A stretch of 64,000 nt of DNA from Watersipora subatra (Eukaryota > Bryozoa > Gymnolaemata > Cheilostomatida > Watersiporidae). Below the pieces are notes generated by a model. The model saw nothing but the letters and a program-made list of their open reading frames with translations, was not told the origin of the DNA and did no database searches. The number at the start of each line of letters is the position of its first letter. The stretch's first letter is position 1. The stretch lies in NCBI RefSeq assembly GCF_963576615.1, contig NC_088708.1, forward strand, positions 28,961,191 through 29,025,190. Reading direction: 5' to 3'. Positions 13,182-24,160 of the stretch are shown here, piece after piece. The position numbers and the translations under genes were made by a program.

Positions 13182-13390
13182 TATCATAAAGCCAGGAATT
13201 GTAATTTTAATAATGTTATATTGTATGAACTGTAATGAACTGTATGCATAGGATGTGTGTAAGCAACTGGCAAACATAGCTAGTCCAAACATAGCTAGCA
13301 TAACTAATCTTATAATAATAGGATAAGCTGACTCAGCTACTGTAGGGCTGGTAGAGTCATTAGCATTCAGTGTGAGCACACACTGTGACA
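13182..13390 (-). repeat. 3' LTR of the Gypsy element
   Basis: 209 bp, the same sequence as 17769-17977 by eye. The polypurine tract lies at about 13391-13402 on the minus strand. Confidence 0.95.
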
Positions 13391-13638
13391 TCTTCCTCTT
13401 TTAGTTGTTACAATTCAAACTGCTCTAAAATATCACAAGTCAGACACTTACAGAAAAATAACATATCTGCATAACAGTTTAAAATAATAAAAGTTGATTG
13501 CAAAACACAATTGTACAAAATCTGATTCTTGGTAGAAATTGACACTTAGTCCAAAACCACACCAAAAACAAAACATGATTTATTTTTAACTAAAAAGACA
13601 CAAAATCTGGTGGATGTAGCTTACAATAATTGTCCTAA

Positions 13639-16600
13639 TCAAGAGAAACCTAAACGAGTGGGTGGTTTGGACACTCTTCCCGACCTAGTGACAACTGAGG
13701 AAAAGCTTGAACTCATTTGATTAGGATTGGTTGCACCTGTCGATGCAGGAGTGGCGGTGCCACTCTGGTCAACAGAATTGGGAACAACAGCTAACTGACT
13801 TTGCTGAGCAGACTGGACCGGAACCAAAGTTTTATCAGAATTAGTACTTTCAACCAGTTTCTGTTGTTTATCAAGGTTATCATTAATCAAGGTTCTATCA
13901 GAATTAGTACTTTCAACGAGCCTCTGTTGTTTATCAATGTGATCATTAATCGAGGTTTTATTATAGGCATGAGAAGATCGGTTAGGTCTAAGAGATTTTA
14001 TGTTGCGCCTGAAAACTTTGCCATCCGATAATTTGATGTAGTAACTTCGAGGCGTTTCCGCGTGTTCAACAATAACACCTTCTGCCCACTTTCTATGGCC
14101 TAGTTTACACCAAACTTTCATTCCTACGCAATACTCAGTGGGAAGGGTAGCTGTGTTGTTCTGAAAGATAGCTTGTGATTGTCTTTTAACAAAGCGACTG
14201 TGTATTTCCCCTAGATGTAGTCCTTGGGGCTTGAGTTGGTGGGGTAGGCAATGTAATTGTCCTCTTAAATTTCGAGCCTGTAGCAAAACTGCCGGAGATG
14301 GGAGTTGGTCACCCAATGGAGTTGACCGTAATGTGGCCAAAACATCACACAATGTCTGACCAGATATCAACGCCTTTCTGAGGCTGTTTTTGATGGTTTG
14401 ATTCATGCGTTCGGCCAACCCGTTAGAGCGTGAATGATAGGGAGAGGAAGTTATGTGTTTAACGTCATTATCCTCAATAAAGCATTTAAATTCATAAGAT
14501 GTGAAATATGACGCATTGTCACTGACCAAGGTTTCAGGCCGACCAAAGTCGATGAACTGCCTTTTTAATAAATCTATGACTTCTAAAGACCGAGAAGTTT
14601 TTAATTGATAGCAGGCTGGCCACTTCGAGTATCGATCTACCGTTACCAAATAATCGTTGCCGTCGAGGTGGAAAATGTCCATACTAACCGATTGCATAGG
14701 GTATTCTGGGATATCATATGGTTCAAGGCTATACTGACTGTTTGATCTCATGTATTCTTGACAAACAGAACACGATTCTATCAAATCTCTAATCTGACCT
14801 AAATAGCCTGGCCAATAAACTGCACCTTTAGCTCGCTCAGTACATTTACTAACTCCCATGTGACCAGCATGTATTTGGTTCAACACCGTTTTCCTCATTG
14901 CTATAGGAATAACAATCTGGGCCCGGCACAGTAACAGGTCATTATGCATTGTTAGATCAGACTTTACATTCCAGTAAGGTTTTAGTGGTTCAAGGCAAGC
15001 ATGTTTAGTCATTGGCCAACCATGCTTTATGTATGACGCTAGTATCTGCATTGTGGGATCTAGTTTCGTTGCCTGACTCAACTTTTCCTTGAACAGAGGC
15101 TGTGTGATAATGCCTGTGGTTATTGAATCAATCTGATCATGATCTAGTGCTTCAAGTTTATTAGCCTCAGCACCGTAGCTAGGAAGAAATGCACGTGACA
15201 ATGTATCAGCTAAAATTAGGTCTCTACCTGGTTTATGAATTAAAGTGTAATCGTATCCTTGATTGCGTAGTCTCATGCGCATCAATCTAGGGCTAAGCTC
15301 ATTTAAACCCTTTTTCATTATTCCAATTAGTGGAAGATGGTCTGTTTCTATCATAACATGCTGCCCGTATATGTACTGATGAAACCGCCTCAGACCATAT
15401 TGAATCGCGAGGTACTCCTTCTCAATTTGCGCATATTTTCTCTGTGTTTCCGTAAGGGAGCAACTGGCATATTCTATTGGTGGGCCTGCATGCATTATTA
15501 CTGCTCCCATGCCAAACTGACTGGCATCAACTGATAGGGTAACTGGCAATTCTGGATCAAACATTTTTAGCGTTGGGCTAGATGATACGAGGAATTTTAG
15601 TTTCTCAAACGCCTGCTCAGCTCCTTCGCTCCAGGACCATTCTACACCTTTTTTAGTTAGCTCGCGCAGTGGGGTGGTAACTTCCGACAGATTCGGACAG
15701 AACTTAGCTAGATATGTGGCCATTCCTAAAAGCCTACTGACGTCATCTTTACACTCTGGTTTTGGCATTTTTGTAATTGCCTCCACCTTACGGACATCGG
15801 CCCTGATAGTACCATCGCCTATAACGTGACCTAGATATTTCAACTCAGACTGCCTAAAATTGCATTTCGACTCTTTCAATTTCAGATTACAATCCCTGCA
15901 TCTCTGCAATACCAACTCTAAGATTTTATCGTGCTCGGTTTCAGTCGCTGCATGAATCAACAAATCATCTACGTAGCATTCCACTCCTTCAATATCTTCA
16001 AATAATTCCGACACAGTCCGACAAAATATCTCAGGACTAGAGGATATTCCATAAGGCAATCTAAGAAATCGATATCTACCGAATGGAGTGGCAAAAGTCG
16101 TCAACAAACTGCTAGCCTCATCTAATTCAATCTGCAAAAATCCTGAGGTTGCATCTAACGTAGTGAATACTCGAGACTTCGAAAGTTTAGCAAATATTTC
16201 ACTAGCTGTTGGTAATGCGAAGTGTTCGCGTTTTAGATTTTTATTTAACTGTGTAGGGTCTAGACAAATCCTGAGTGACCCGTCAGGTTTCAGTATGTTT
16301 ACTATAGGGTGCACCCAGTCAGTTGCTTGTCTTACTTTAGCTATTGTGCCCTCACTTTCCATAGATTGTAACGTGAACTTTAGTTTATCCCTTAGTCTAA
16401 ATGGGACCCTCCTAGCACTTTGTATAACAGGCTGAGCGTTTTCTTTTAGTTGCAAAGCATGCTTACATGGCAACCTGCCAAGACCATTGAACACATCAGT
16501 GAATTTTTTAGCTACCTTATCTGTGACAGAATCAGCCCTATCAACCAACCCAAGCTCAATGCAACTGGGCAGCCCCAATAAAGTTGCCATGTTTGTATCA

Positions 16601-17727
16601 GTTTTTACGACTATAAACCCCACTGTATGATACTTATTGCTAACATCCACCAGTAACATAACCTTGCCTAATACATCAAGTGCATGTCCACTAAAAGACA
16701 CTAATGATCTAGCATGCTTGACAATTGTCACCTGACTATTTACGCTGGCTAGTACAGTCTGTGAAATTACATTACATGATGCTCCCGTATCCACTTTTAA
16801 TCGTAACGGCTTACCATTGCACTTAGCATTGATTGTCCATTCTCTTCCGTCATTGATGGCAAATGCAATGTCTCCGGTATTAACGTTGTCAGGTTCCGAT
16901 ACCTCATTGGCAGTGTTGTTGCTGTTATCTCGTGAAGATAAGCATGCAGTGGAAAAGTGATTTTTACGGGAACATTTCCTGCACACCTTTCCGTAAGCTG
17001 GGCATCTCCCTCGTTGATGTTCCATAGCACAGTATTTACAGTTCTTTATCGTTTGTAACAGTCCAGTTCTATATTTTCTATCCGATAGTAGGTTTGGGCT
17101 CTTGCTCTCTGACATGGATACTTTCTGTTGAGGGGGTACGACACTTCGTATGGCATTAACACCATCTGTCGCGTGGTTCATTTCTCTGAGGTATTGCGTG
17201 GTAGCCTCTTTACGTTGGCATACTGAGATAACCTCCTGTAATGTAGGATTGCCTGGCAAGTTGAATATATCCTCACGAACCAACTTGGACGATATACCTG
17301 CTACAATTCGATCTACTAGCGCTTTGTCTTTCTCATCAGCATGGAATTCACAAGTTGTGATGAGGTCTCGAAGTGCTGTCACAAAGCTTTCGAATGGCTC
17401 GCCTTGCTTCTGAACTCTGCTGTGAAATTTGAATCGCTCAAAGACTGTCTTTACCTGAGGGTTGAAGTGTTCAGTGAAAGCTTTCTTTACTTCTGCAATG
17501 TCTTTTCGATCAGCTATGTTCAGTGTTCGAAATATTTCTTGGCCTTGTGCGCCAAGCAGTGTCAATAAAGTCGCTACTTGTATTTCTCCATCCTTTTTAG
17601 TCTTTTCTGTTGCTATCATGTAAAAATCATATTGCTCGAGCCATGCTTTCCAACTTCTACTAGTCTCGCTGGGATTGTCTGTAGAATTTACAAAACTTGC
17701 CGGCGGCTTGAGCCCTCCTTCTGCCAT
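13639..17727 (-). CDS. Gag-Pol polyprotein of the Gypsy element
   Basis: One uninterrupted frame of 1362 codons. Order, with approximate residues: gag core (20-190); zinc knuckles with CRKCSRKNHFSTAC, a CX2CX4HX4C box (230-262); aspartic protease with LKVDTGAS (about 315); reverse transcriptase with LPYGISSSPEIF and the catalytic YVDD (about 590); RNase H with LSVDASQFGMG (about 730); integrase with an HHCC finger (HAGHMG ... CSVCQEYM, about 945-985), the DDE core (SMDIFHLDG, SDNASYF, NGLAERMNQ) and a basic C-terminal segment. The tail carries an internal duplication of about 22 residues around DKQQRLVESTNSD and DKQQKLVESTNSD. Gag and Pol in one frame is known in several Gypsy groups. It encodes no envelope. 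Confidence 0.95.
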   Translation of the reverse strand: MAEGGLKPPASFVNSTDNPSETSRSWKAWLEQYDFYMIATEKTKKDGEIQVATLLTLLGAQGQEIFRTLNIADRKDIAEVKKAFTEHFNPQVKTVFERFKFHSRVQKQGEPFESFVTALRDLITTCEFHADEKDKALVDRIVAGISSKLVREDIFNLPGNPTLQEVISVCQRKEATTQYLREMNHATDGVNAIRSVVPPQQKVSMSESKSPNLLSDRKYRTGLLQTIKNCKYCAMEHQRGRCPAYGKVCRKCSRKNHFSTACLSSRDNSNNTANEVSEPDNVNTGDIAFAINDGREWTINAKCNGKPLRLKVDTGASCNVISQTVLASVNSQVTIVKHARSLVSFSGHALDVLGKVMLLVDVSNKYHTVGFIVVKTDTNMATLLGLPSCIELGLVDRADSVTDKVAKKFTDVFNGLGRLPCKHALQLKENAQPVIQSARRVPFRLRDKLKFTLQSMESEGTIAKVRQATDWVHPIVNILKPDGSLRICLDPTQLNKNLKREHFALPTASEIFAKLSKSRVFTTLDATSGFLQIELDEASSLLTTFATPFGRYRFLRLPYGISSSPEIFCRTVSELFEDIEGVECYVDDLLIHAATETEHDKILELVLQRCRDCNLKLKESKCNFRQSELKYLGHVIGDGTIRADVRKVEAITKMPKPECKDDVSRLLGMATYLAKFCPNLSEVTTPLRELTKKGVEWSWSEGAEQAFEKLKFLVSSSPTLKMFDPELPVTLSVDASQFGMGAVIMHAGPPIEYASCSLTETQRKYAQIEKEYLAIQYGLRRFHQYIYGQHVMIETDHLPLIGIMKKGLNELSPRLMRMRLRNQGYDYTLIHKPGRDLILADTLSRAFLPSYGAEANKLEALDHDQIDSITTGIITQPLFKEKLSQATKLDPTMQILASYIKHGWPMTKHACLEPLKPYWNVKSDLTMHNDLLLCRAQIVIPIAMRKTVLNQIHAGHMGVSKCTERAKGAVYWPGYLGQIRDLIESCSVCQEYMRSNSQYSLEPYDIPEYPMQSVSMDIFHLDGNDYLVTVDRYSKWPACYQLKTSRSLEVIDLLKRQFIDFGRPETLVSDNASYFTSYEFKCFIEDNDVKHITSSPYHSRSNGLAERMNQTIKNSLRKALISGQTLCDVLATLRSTPLGDQLPSPAVLLQARNLRGQLHCLPHQLKPQGLHLGEIHSRFVKRQSQAIFQNNTATLPTEYCVGMKVWCKLGHRKWAEGVIVEHAETPRSYYIKLSDGKVFRRNIKSLRPNRSSHAYNKTSINDHIDKQQRLVESTNSDRTLINDNLDKQQKLVESTNSDKTLVPVQSAQQSQLAVVPNSVDQSGTATPASTGATNPNQMSSSFSSVVTRSGRVSKPPTRLGFS

Positions 17728-17751
17728 GTTTTCTTTTTGTTCTCCTCAAAA

Positions 17752-17768
17752 ATCCCGTCCTGACACCA
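17752..17768 (-). promoter_or_regulatory. Primer-binding site (tRNA-Leu type)
   Basis: Immediately inside the 5' LTR the minus strand reads TGGTGTCAGGACGGGAT, complementary to a tRNA-Leu 3' end including CCA. Known family role: primes minus-strand DNA synthesis. Confidence 0.8.
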
Positions 17769-17977
17769 TATCATAAAGCCAGGAATTGTAATTTTAATAA
17801 TGTTATATTGTATGAACTGTAATGAACTGTATGCATAGGATGTGTGTAAGCAACTGGCAAACATAGCTAGTCCAAACATAGCTAGCATAACTAATCTTAT
17901 AATAATAGGATAAGCTGACTCAGCTACTGTAGGGCTGGTAGAGTCATTAGCATTCAGTGTGAGCACACACTGTGACA
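17769..17977 (-). repeat. 5' LTR of the Gypsy element
   Basis: 209 bp, no difference seen from the 3' LTR. Expected to hold the element's promoter. The gtgat target duplication follows at 17978-17982. Confidence 0.95.
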
Positions 17978-17982
17978 GTGAT

Positions 17983-18274
17983 ATTGTAAAAAAAAGGTCA
18001 GTTTCCATTATTAGTATCAGTTTACCAGGTGTGCATAAGGTCACCCAACTGTTGCCATAACATGATAGAGTTAGCCAAAATAACCAAGGCACAAAAAGCC
18101 AATCATTGCTTTGTCAAATCTAAAAAACATACAAACAAGAGAACAATGAGTGGTGTGCATTACGGATTATTTTCCTGTTGCTCAATCCTTTTAAAAGATT
18201 ACTTTTAGATACAAATAAACTAGCTAGCTCTTAATATTCCCTGCACGCCTAGATTGTAAATGCTTCTACATTTA

Positions 18275-18363
<89 letters not shown>

Positions 18364-19261
18364 TCGATAAAACAGGTCTACATGAACTATAATTTAACTT
18401 GAGCCAAAAACAACTTAATAAGTTGACAGTTTGGTATTTGGTATTGAACTATAATAATTATGCAATACACGCACAACCTGTATGAGCAAATACAATTTGT
18501 AGCAGTGCTTAGTGAAAACCTCTAACCATAATCTAGGAGATGTGAGCTCATATAAATACAGACAATAAAAATAATAAACACTGGAAAAAAGTCTTTGCTT
18601 TATCAAATCTAAAAACAATGTTAAAAACAGATTACAAAAGCCATGATTACCACAATGTAAATGAAAAAAACCTGTTTAAAAATGTACTTATTTATAAAAT
18701 ATCCTTATTTGTTTGCTAATTCCACAAGTGAAAAATGATTAAATGGGTGTTATGACTGAACTATGGCTATGAATTATGGATTGAGTTATGGTTAAACTAT
18801 AATTGTGTGATAAGTCAGTTAGGTGGCAAGTATGACTGTGCACACCTAAATTGCAAATAACGTTAATCTAGTATTTTAATTTTTGCTCTAATTCAATCCC
18901 TAGCGAGTAACAAAGTGCCTTGAGAAGGTTTGAGGAGTGTTACTTTTAAACCTGAAAAAACTTGAGCCATGCATTTTAAAAACTACAAATACGAACCACT
19001 CAGTCGTACTTAGTTCAAATCATTCTCTAAGAGACATGAGTGGCATGGTGAGACAGGCAAACACTTGCTAATACGAGTACTTCGTAGCTAAATTTGTCCA
19101 GTAACCTACTGACCACTAACTGACATGGCTAATTGATTTTTTAGCCAAATGCTGTCTATCAATAAGCAATATGTTTGTAAACTCTTGTATAATAATTCTT
19201 AAAGCAAAACTTGACTGCTCTGAAAGTCATTGTATAATTATTTAGATTATTCCCGTTATTA
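17983..19261. other. Intergenic, with a long (TA)n run
   Basis: No coding exon found. The phrase gctttgtcaaatctaaaaaa near 18106 recurs near 18595. A block near 18550 (tataaatacag.caataaaaat) resembles 12635-12675 upstream of CRYM, another sign of local duplication. Confidence 0.45.
18277..18360. repeat. (TA)n microsatellite
   Basis: About 84 bp of nearly pure alternating at. Confidence 0.97.
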
Positions 19262-19575
19262 CTTGATAGTGAGACAGTACTTGTACCCCTGCACCTAGTG
19301 AAGCGAGTTTTGTTGGCTTGCTGCAACCTTCTACTATATGCTATAATAGAGGACATCTCGACATATAACTATAGAGTGAGTTAATGGGGAGATGTCTGAA
19401 GGCATTTATTGACCATGTCTTCACCCATAAACTCGTGAAAATGAAGAAAAAAAATTGCAAAAGTTAATAATTTCATTTTAAAATAGCAGATAAAATTTGC
19501 TGCAGCTCATGTAAAAGACTGAACGAATAGTTTTAGGAAAGTTGACAGTCCGTGCTGCTTTTGCCTGGTCCATCT
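19262..19575 (-). pseudogene. Stray duplicate of CRYM exon 4 with flanking intron
   Basis: About 310 bp matches 11039-11352 at roughly 88% by eye, in the same orientation. It covers most of CRYM exon 4 and about 230 bp of the upstream intron. The acceptor AG is kept and the frame still gives SKPTKLASLGAGVQVLSHYQ. After SHYQ the match to the exon end and donor is lost. Intron and exon parts have drifted about equally, as expected of a non-functional copy. No partner exon was found within 1 kb on either side. It lies 5' of CRYM, so it cannot be an alternative exon of that gene. Confidence 0.85.
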
Positions 19576-19822
19576 GGTAATATAATATTAATTTATATAT
19601 GCACTGTCACAAAGCTTGTCTCATTTATTCTTATGTTTAAGACAGGGAGGCTGCAGCTACAATAATAAAGGATCCGTTTTGACATACATATAGGCATAGC
19701 CACATTTTATAATTAGTTGCAGTTGTTTATTCTGTATTGCTGTACGCTGTATTACTTGGGATAACTGCGCATGACATCAAGCAACACAGCTTTTAAAATA
19801 TCCCCTTAATTTTTAATCTTGA

Positions 19823-20191
19823 CCTTCTTTAAATGACGAAAAACAAAAAGTAAAAAAAGACTGGATTCCAGCTCTATATGCTGTATCAAAAGGAACGAAG
19901 ACTGGGATATTCAAGAACCAGCTCGCCTGTGCACCTCATGAGAGAAAGGTAAATAGAGCAATATTTAAGGTGTTTAACACTGAAGAAGAGGCACAGAAAC
20001 GGTTAGCTACTGCAAAAACACCTGTAACATATAAGGGTTGCAAACCAGAAGAGTTCGTACGAACAGAAACCTTTGAATATACAGATGACATTTCCATGAG
20101 TTCATCTTTTTCTGACCTGGCCATCCAATGCGCAGCAACCTTAAAAAACGATAATATCCGCCAGCAAAAAACAATGGCTGTGTGTATCTAA
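19823..20191 (+). pseudogene. LINE-associated ORF with viroplasmin/RNase HI N-terminal-like domain
   Basis: An open frame of 122 codons with no convincing ATG before the domain. It reads WIPALYAVSKGTKTGIF, a gap, then RAIFKVFNTEEEAQKRL. The pattern YAVxKGxKTGIF ... FKxFNTEEEA matches the small fold shared by caulimovirus viroplasmin and the N-terminal hybrid-binding domain of eukaryotic RNase H1, which binds RNA-DNA duplex. It sits where LINE ORF1 is expected, about 1.2 kb before the endonuclease fragment. The remaining 60 codons (GCKPEEFVRTETFEYTDDIS onward) are not recognised. It could instead belong to an unrelated gene or element that the LINE landed beside. Confidence 0.6.
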
Positions 20192-22054
20192 CTTTGATTT
20201 TTTGGTAAAATCTTCCAACTGTTTGATTATTTCAGGTTGCTGTATCCATTAAAGACCATATCCCGCCTTTGAAGAATATTGCCACACATTTATTAGTCTT
20301 ACAACCTGACTAAAACAATGGCAAATAATTCAACAATGGAATTTCAGAAATTCCAACAGCTCACAGCTCAAACACCACGGAACACATACTCAGAAAAAGT
20401 GAAACATTCCTCCAACACCCTGCCACATCACCGGGCTCTCAGATTAAGCCTATTCAACCAAACACAGAACAAAATAAACATAATAAAAGAGCATGAAAGA
20501 AATGACAAGCCAGAGCAACGCATCGTCATCTTTTTCATCAACCTGCTGACCAATACACAACACAAATTAATGACTTCAATCTGGATACAATCAGAAGAAC
20601 TATCAGCAGTCATTTTGAACCAACATTAATAGAAAAAATAACACCATACAAACTAAAATCACCAAACCCACGAATAACCATCAGGTACGAGACAAGCGAA
20701 GCGCAGAGAATCTAGTTGAAAACTGGTCTGATACTCTATTTGGTGGTTTATTAGCAAGACTCATTATAGATCTCAAAACTGTCAATAGAAACACTGTTAT
20801 GATGAAAGGCGCACTACTGGATTGTAAGAATTCACAAGTATATCTGGATATTCTGAAATCATATCCAGGTGCAAAAGCAACTATGCTCACACAAGATGGT
20901 AGAAAGCCAAAAGAGGATAGAAAGCTTCGCACATCTAGGACAGATTTTGAGAAAGAACATGATCGAAGTAACGCCTTAAATGATGAAGTTATTTTACCAT
21001 CACAATCAATCATCTGCTAATGCAAAGAAATTAACAGGAATTGATAACTTATCACACAGTACCAAATCATTCAAGACCGCGCGTCACAATGTTCATGGAT
21101 TAACTCATAAGATTGATCAGGTGAGAGGTTTACTACCTAGACACAAATTGGAAATACTCTGTCTGAAGCATTTCTGAAAAAGGAATTCATCAGTAGTTCT
21201 TTTGCCATTCCCAGATATAACTTAATACAAAAGAAAAAGAGAGGAAAAAAAGTGGAAGCATGGTCTGCTACATTCTCTCACTTATAACTTTATCAAAGTT
21301 CGAACATGAAGACAATCTTCAGATAGTTGATGCAGTTGTTGTAAATATCATACACAATCATCAAAGCAGTTTCATAGTTTCATGTGTATACCGCTCCAAG
21401 CTCTGTTTCCTTATGATACAGAAAGCTCACAAGTTATGTCGAGACCTGCTATTCCTTATGCAGAACAATATTAGTAGTAGGAGATTTAACTGCTCTAACA
21501 ACTGAAAAGGATGGAAAAATGATATTATAGATACACTCCTTTTAATTCGGATGATCTCTCTGCTGCTCGTGTCACTGATACTTTCTCGACCATTATAGAT
21601 CACGCTTACACAAACAGTCCTCACCATTACCATGATCAGAAGATTTACCTTATATCTATATAAGTCACTCATATATACGTATACATGAGTGACTGCTATT
21701 TAATCTTGGTAACAAAACAATTGGGAGTAGCACCAAAAACAGAAACTCACGCACACAAGTGTCATATCCGTGTTAGTCATCTTTTGCTGCAGAAAACATA
21801 AGCAGATCATTTACAAGTGTGTCCTGGAATAAGCTTCTTTTACATAAATATGTCAATGCCATGTTTGAGGACTTTATTTCAACTTATCAAGGCCTAATCT
21901 CAATGACAGTTTGCAAATGAGCACGATATGTAAGAAGTAAAATACTACCTCTGTGAATATATAAGGAAGTGCAAACACATGTTAAGGAGCGAAATCGCTT
22001 GAAGTGCAAAGGAGACTGGGTATGCTATAAGTTAGAAAAAATCTTATTACAAAT

Positions 22055-22890
22055 TTGATACGTTTAAAGAATCATATTATTCGACAAACCGAATCAGGTG
22101 ATACAAAACAGGTATGGAATTCTCTAGGTGTGAAGCTGGAGAAAGATCATAACAACATTCAAGGATTATGTGACAAAAATTTGAACTGTCACTTTACATC
22201 AGTTGCATCAAAACTGTGCCAAGAGCTTCCTGACAGGTGTTATGAAAGCCTTACAACTAACACAGACTTCACACTAAAAATTTTTCCTAGGTTCACACCT
22301 GAGATATGCTTCAGATATCTTTACTACAAGTCCAACAGAGAAGCTAGCAGCCCAGATGGTACATTGGTAAGAATGTTGAAAGCTACTTTTCCTTACATAA
22401 TTCGTAATATTACGGACATGTTCAACAAACCCTTAATAGATAGAATATTTTCAGACCAGTAGAAACTAGACAAGGTTCTGTCTGTATTCAAATCAAAAAA
22501 CTGTGAGTATCCTAACAACTAGTGTACTATATCTATATTACTAATGTTATTAAAACAGTTGAAAAGCATTTAAATAAATGACTCAAAGATCATCTGTTGA
22601 ACACCAAGCACCTTCATGACCTACAAACCGGTTTCATATGCGGTCATAAGTACAGTGATATGGGCCGGTCAGTGATATATCATTGCGCTCAAAGACGAAA
22701 TCGAAGTGATTCCACTGCTTTGATTTTTTTTGACTTTAAGAAAGCGTTTGATAGTGTCAACCATGAAATTCTAATGCTCAAGCTAAAGGCGATTGGAATC
22801 ACAGGCTCTCCAGTCAAAATACTTGATTTTTTCTATCAGACCTTGAAAAATTTACAAGAGTTTAGAACACTCAATCCGATAGTTTGCTGA
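22055..22890 (+). pseudogene. LINE reverse transcriptase fragments
   Basis: Two open stretches, 22055-22462 and 22597-22890, separated by stops. The first carries an N-terminal RT region (FTPEICFRYLYYKSNREASS, PDGT). The second carries the FDFKKAFDSVNHEILMLKL motif with the first catalytic Asp. A YSDD catalytic motif follows in another frame at 22988-22999. The copy is broken. Confidence 0.8.
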
Positions 22891-23109
22891 TTTCAATTGG
22901 AGTGCCACAGGGATTTATTTTTGCTCTTACACTCTTTCTAATATATATGATTTGCTTACAATGGCTTTGTTGAGCACCGCGTATGCATACAGTGATGACA
23001 CTATTTTTGTCTGAAGCAACAACAACATTACTTTGCTGAAATGGGAGTGTGATTCAGACATCAAAAAAATTCTTCAGTGGTGTACCGCCAACGATCACAG
23101 TTTTTTGTT

Positions 23110-23517
23110 GAATCTATATACATATCAGTGTCCGTCTGTGATCCAGTCTGTCCAGCTATAGCTAAAAATATTGCTATAGCTGAAAATCTTGGAACGAAAA
23201 ATCCGTATCGCAGAAGATTTTATCTCGGAACCTCCCATTCTCCAGGCAATATTCTCACCCATTCAGCTATGTGAGATTGATAGATTTATCAGGCGATATG
23301 AGTCGCTATTTGAGTGAAAGTATGCATAGCGCTCTGCGTTATGCAAGGTCACTAAAGCTTGCTCTCATGGTTCTTATTAGTAAGTTTAGTAATAGGTTAC
23401 TCAAATTAGCCATTGGCAATGTGCCAGGCTAATGGGAAGTAGCAGGCAACTACAGTACCTGCCACTGTTTATAAGCTGTTTATTAAAACCTGCGCAACGT
23501 CGGGCATTCGGCTAGTA
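23110..23517 (-). mobile_element. Helentron-like repeat (copy 2, inserted in the LINE)
   Basis: On the minus strand it begins ggctactagccgaatgcccg, continues cgacgttgcgcaggttttaataaac, contains the tRNA-like block gctgaatgggtgagaata ... gaggttccgagataaaatc, and ends gacggacactgatatgtata. It aligns block for block with 31051 onward. It splits the LINE between its RT core and C-terminal part, so it is younger than the LINE. Confidence 0.7.
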
Positions 23518-24160
23518 GCCATCTAAATATGGCTACTGTATCCTTCAACGTGTAAAAGATAACATCCTGTCATGGAGGAGATCAACAAAACTACTTGGCT
23601 TCATCATAAGCGATGATTATTCCACAAACATATTCATTTCGAGGCAATGCAGATATTTCATTAACAGAGAGACAGCGCTGTTGTTTTACTTTTAATTTGT
23701 GCATTGTCATGTAATCAAAAGACTTGATATATATTTCCTGGCTTCACCATAATGACAGCAGAAAAGGATATTCTTCTCACAAGAATCTATAAGACTTGTG
23801 TACTACCAATCATGTATTACAGCTTATCACACTTCCACCAATCATATCACTACATCTTTGAACATATTACCTTATCCCAAAACTACTTGTTTCCGCATTT
23901 GTGTTTTAGGTTTCAAAATCCTGCATTAACTTTGCCTAGAATATTTGTATTTATCCTTTCAAAAATGACAAACACTGTTTTCTGTTTCGTGACACTAACG
24001 TACTACATCCACCATCATGTTTCAGTTTGTAAACTTTCTGTTACTACAACCTACAATTCACTATCCTACCTCCGCAATACTAATAGATTATTAAATTTTA
24101 AAACATGTCTGTTCAACTCACTCAGTAATTCCTGATTTCTGTCCTTTCATTTCTGTTTTC

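Larger units (their letters stand above)
13182..17977 (-). mobile_element. Ty3/Gypsy LTR retrotransposon, looks whole and young
   Basis: The element reads on the minus strand: 5' LTR 17769-17977, gag-pol 13639-17727, 3' LTR 13182-13390. Both LTRs are 209 bp, begin TGTCACAG, end TTATGATA, and look identical by eye, so the insertion is recent. A 5-bp gtgat target duplication flanks it. The primer-binding site directly after the 5' LTR (TGGTGTCAGGACGGGAT) matches a tRNA-Leu 3' end. A purine tract AAAAGAGGAAGA precedes the 3' LTR. The single gag-pol frame, the order PR-RT-RNase H-IN and the short LTRs resemble the Mag/SURL type of Gypsy elements (inference). I see no breaks. Confidence 0.95.
19823..24160 (+). 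mobile_element. Decayed non-LTR retrotransposon (LINE, CR1/Jockey-like)
   Basis: A chain of broken open stretches on the plus strand in LINE order: a first ORF (19823-20191), a linker (20318-21013), the start of an endonuclease domain (around 21070-21177, HNVHGLTHKIDQVRGLL), reverse transcriptase (22055-22890 with SSPDGT and ALIFFDFKKAFDSVNHEIL, then catalytic YSDDT at 22988), and a C-terminal region (23580-24135, with TKLLGFIISDDYS). Many stops and frame changes separate these, so the copy is dead. The FDFKKAFDSVNH block is typical of CR1/L2/Jockey-type enzymes; I cannot choose among them. It is interrupted at about 23110-23517 by another repeat. The exact ends are uncertain and I see no target duplication. 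Confidence 0.8.

Noticed and set aside
16088-16435. Plus-strand open frames inside the LTR element
   Set aside because: Shadows of the gag-pol frame on the opposite strand.
19262-19575. Functional alternative exon of CRYM
   Set aside because: It lies 7 kb upstream of the CRYM start codon, has lost the exon end and donor region, and has no companion exons.
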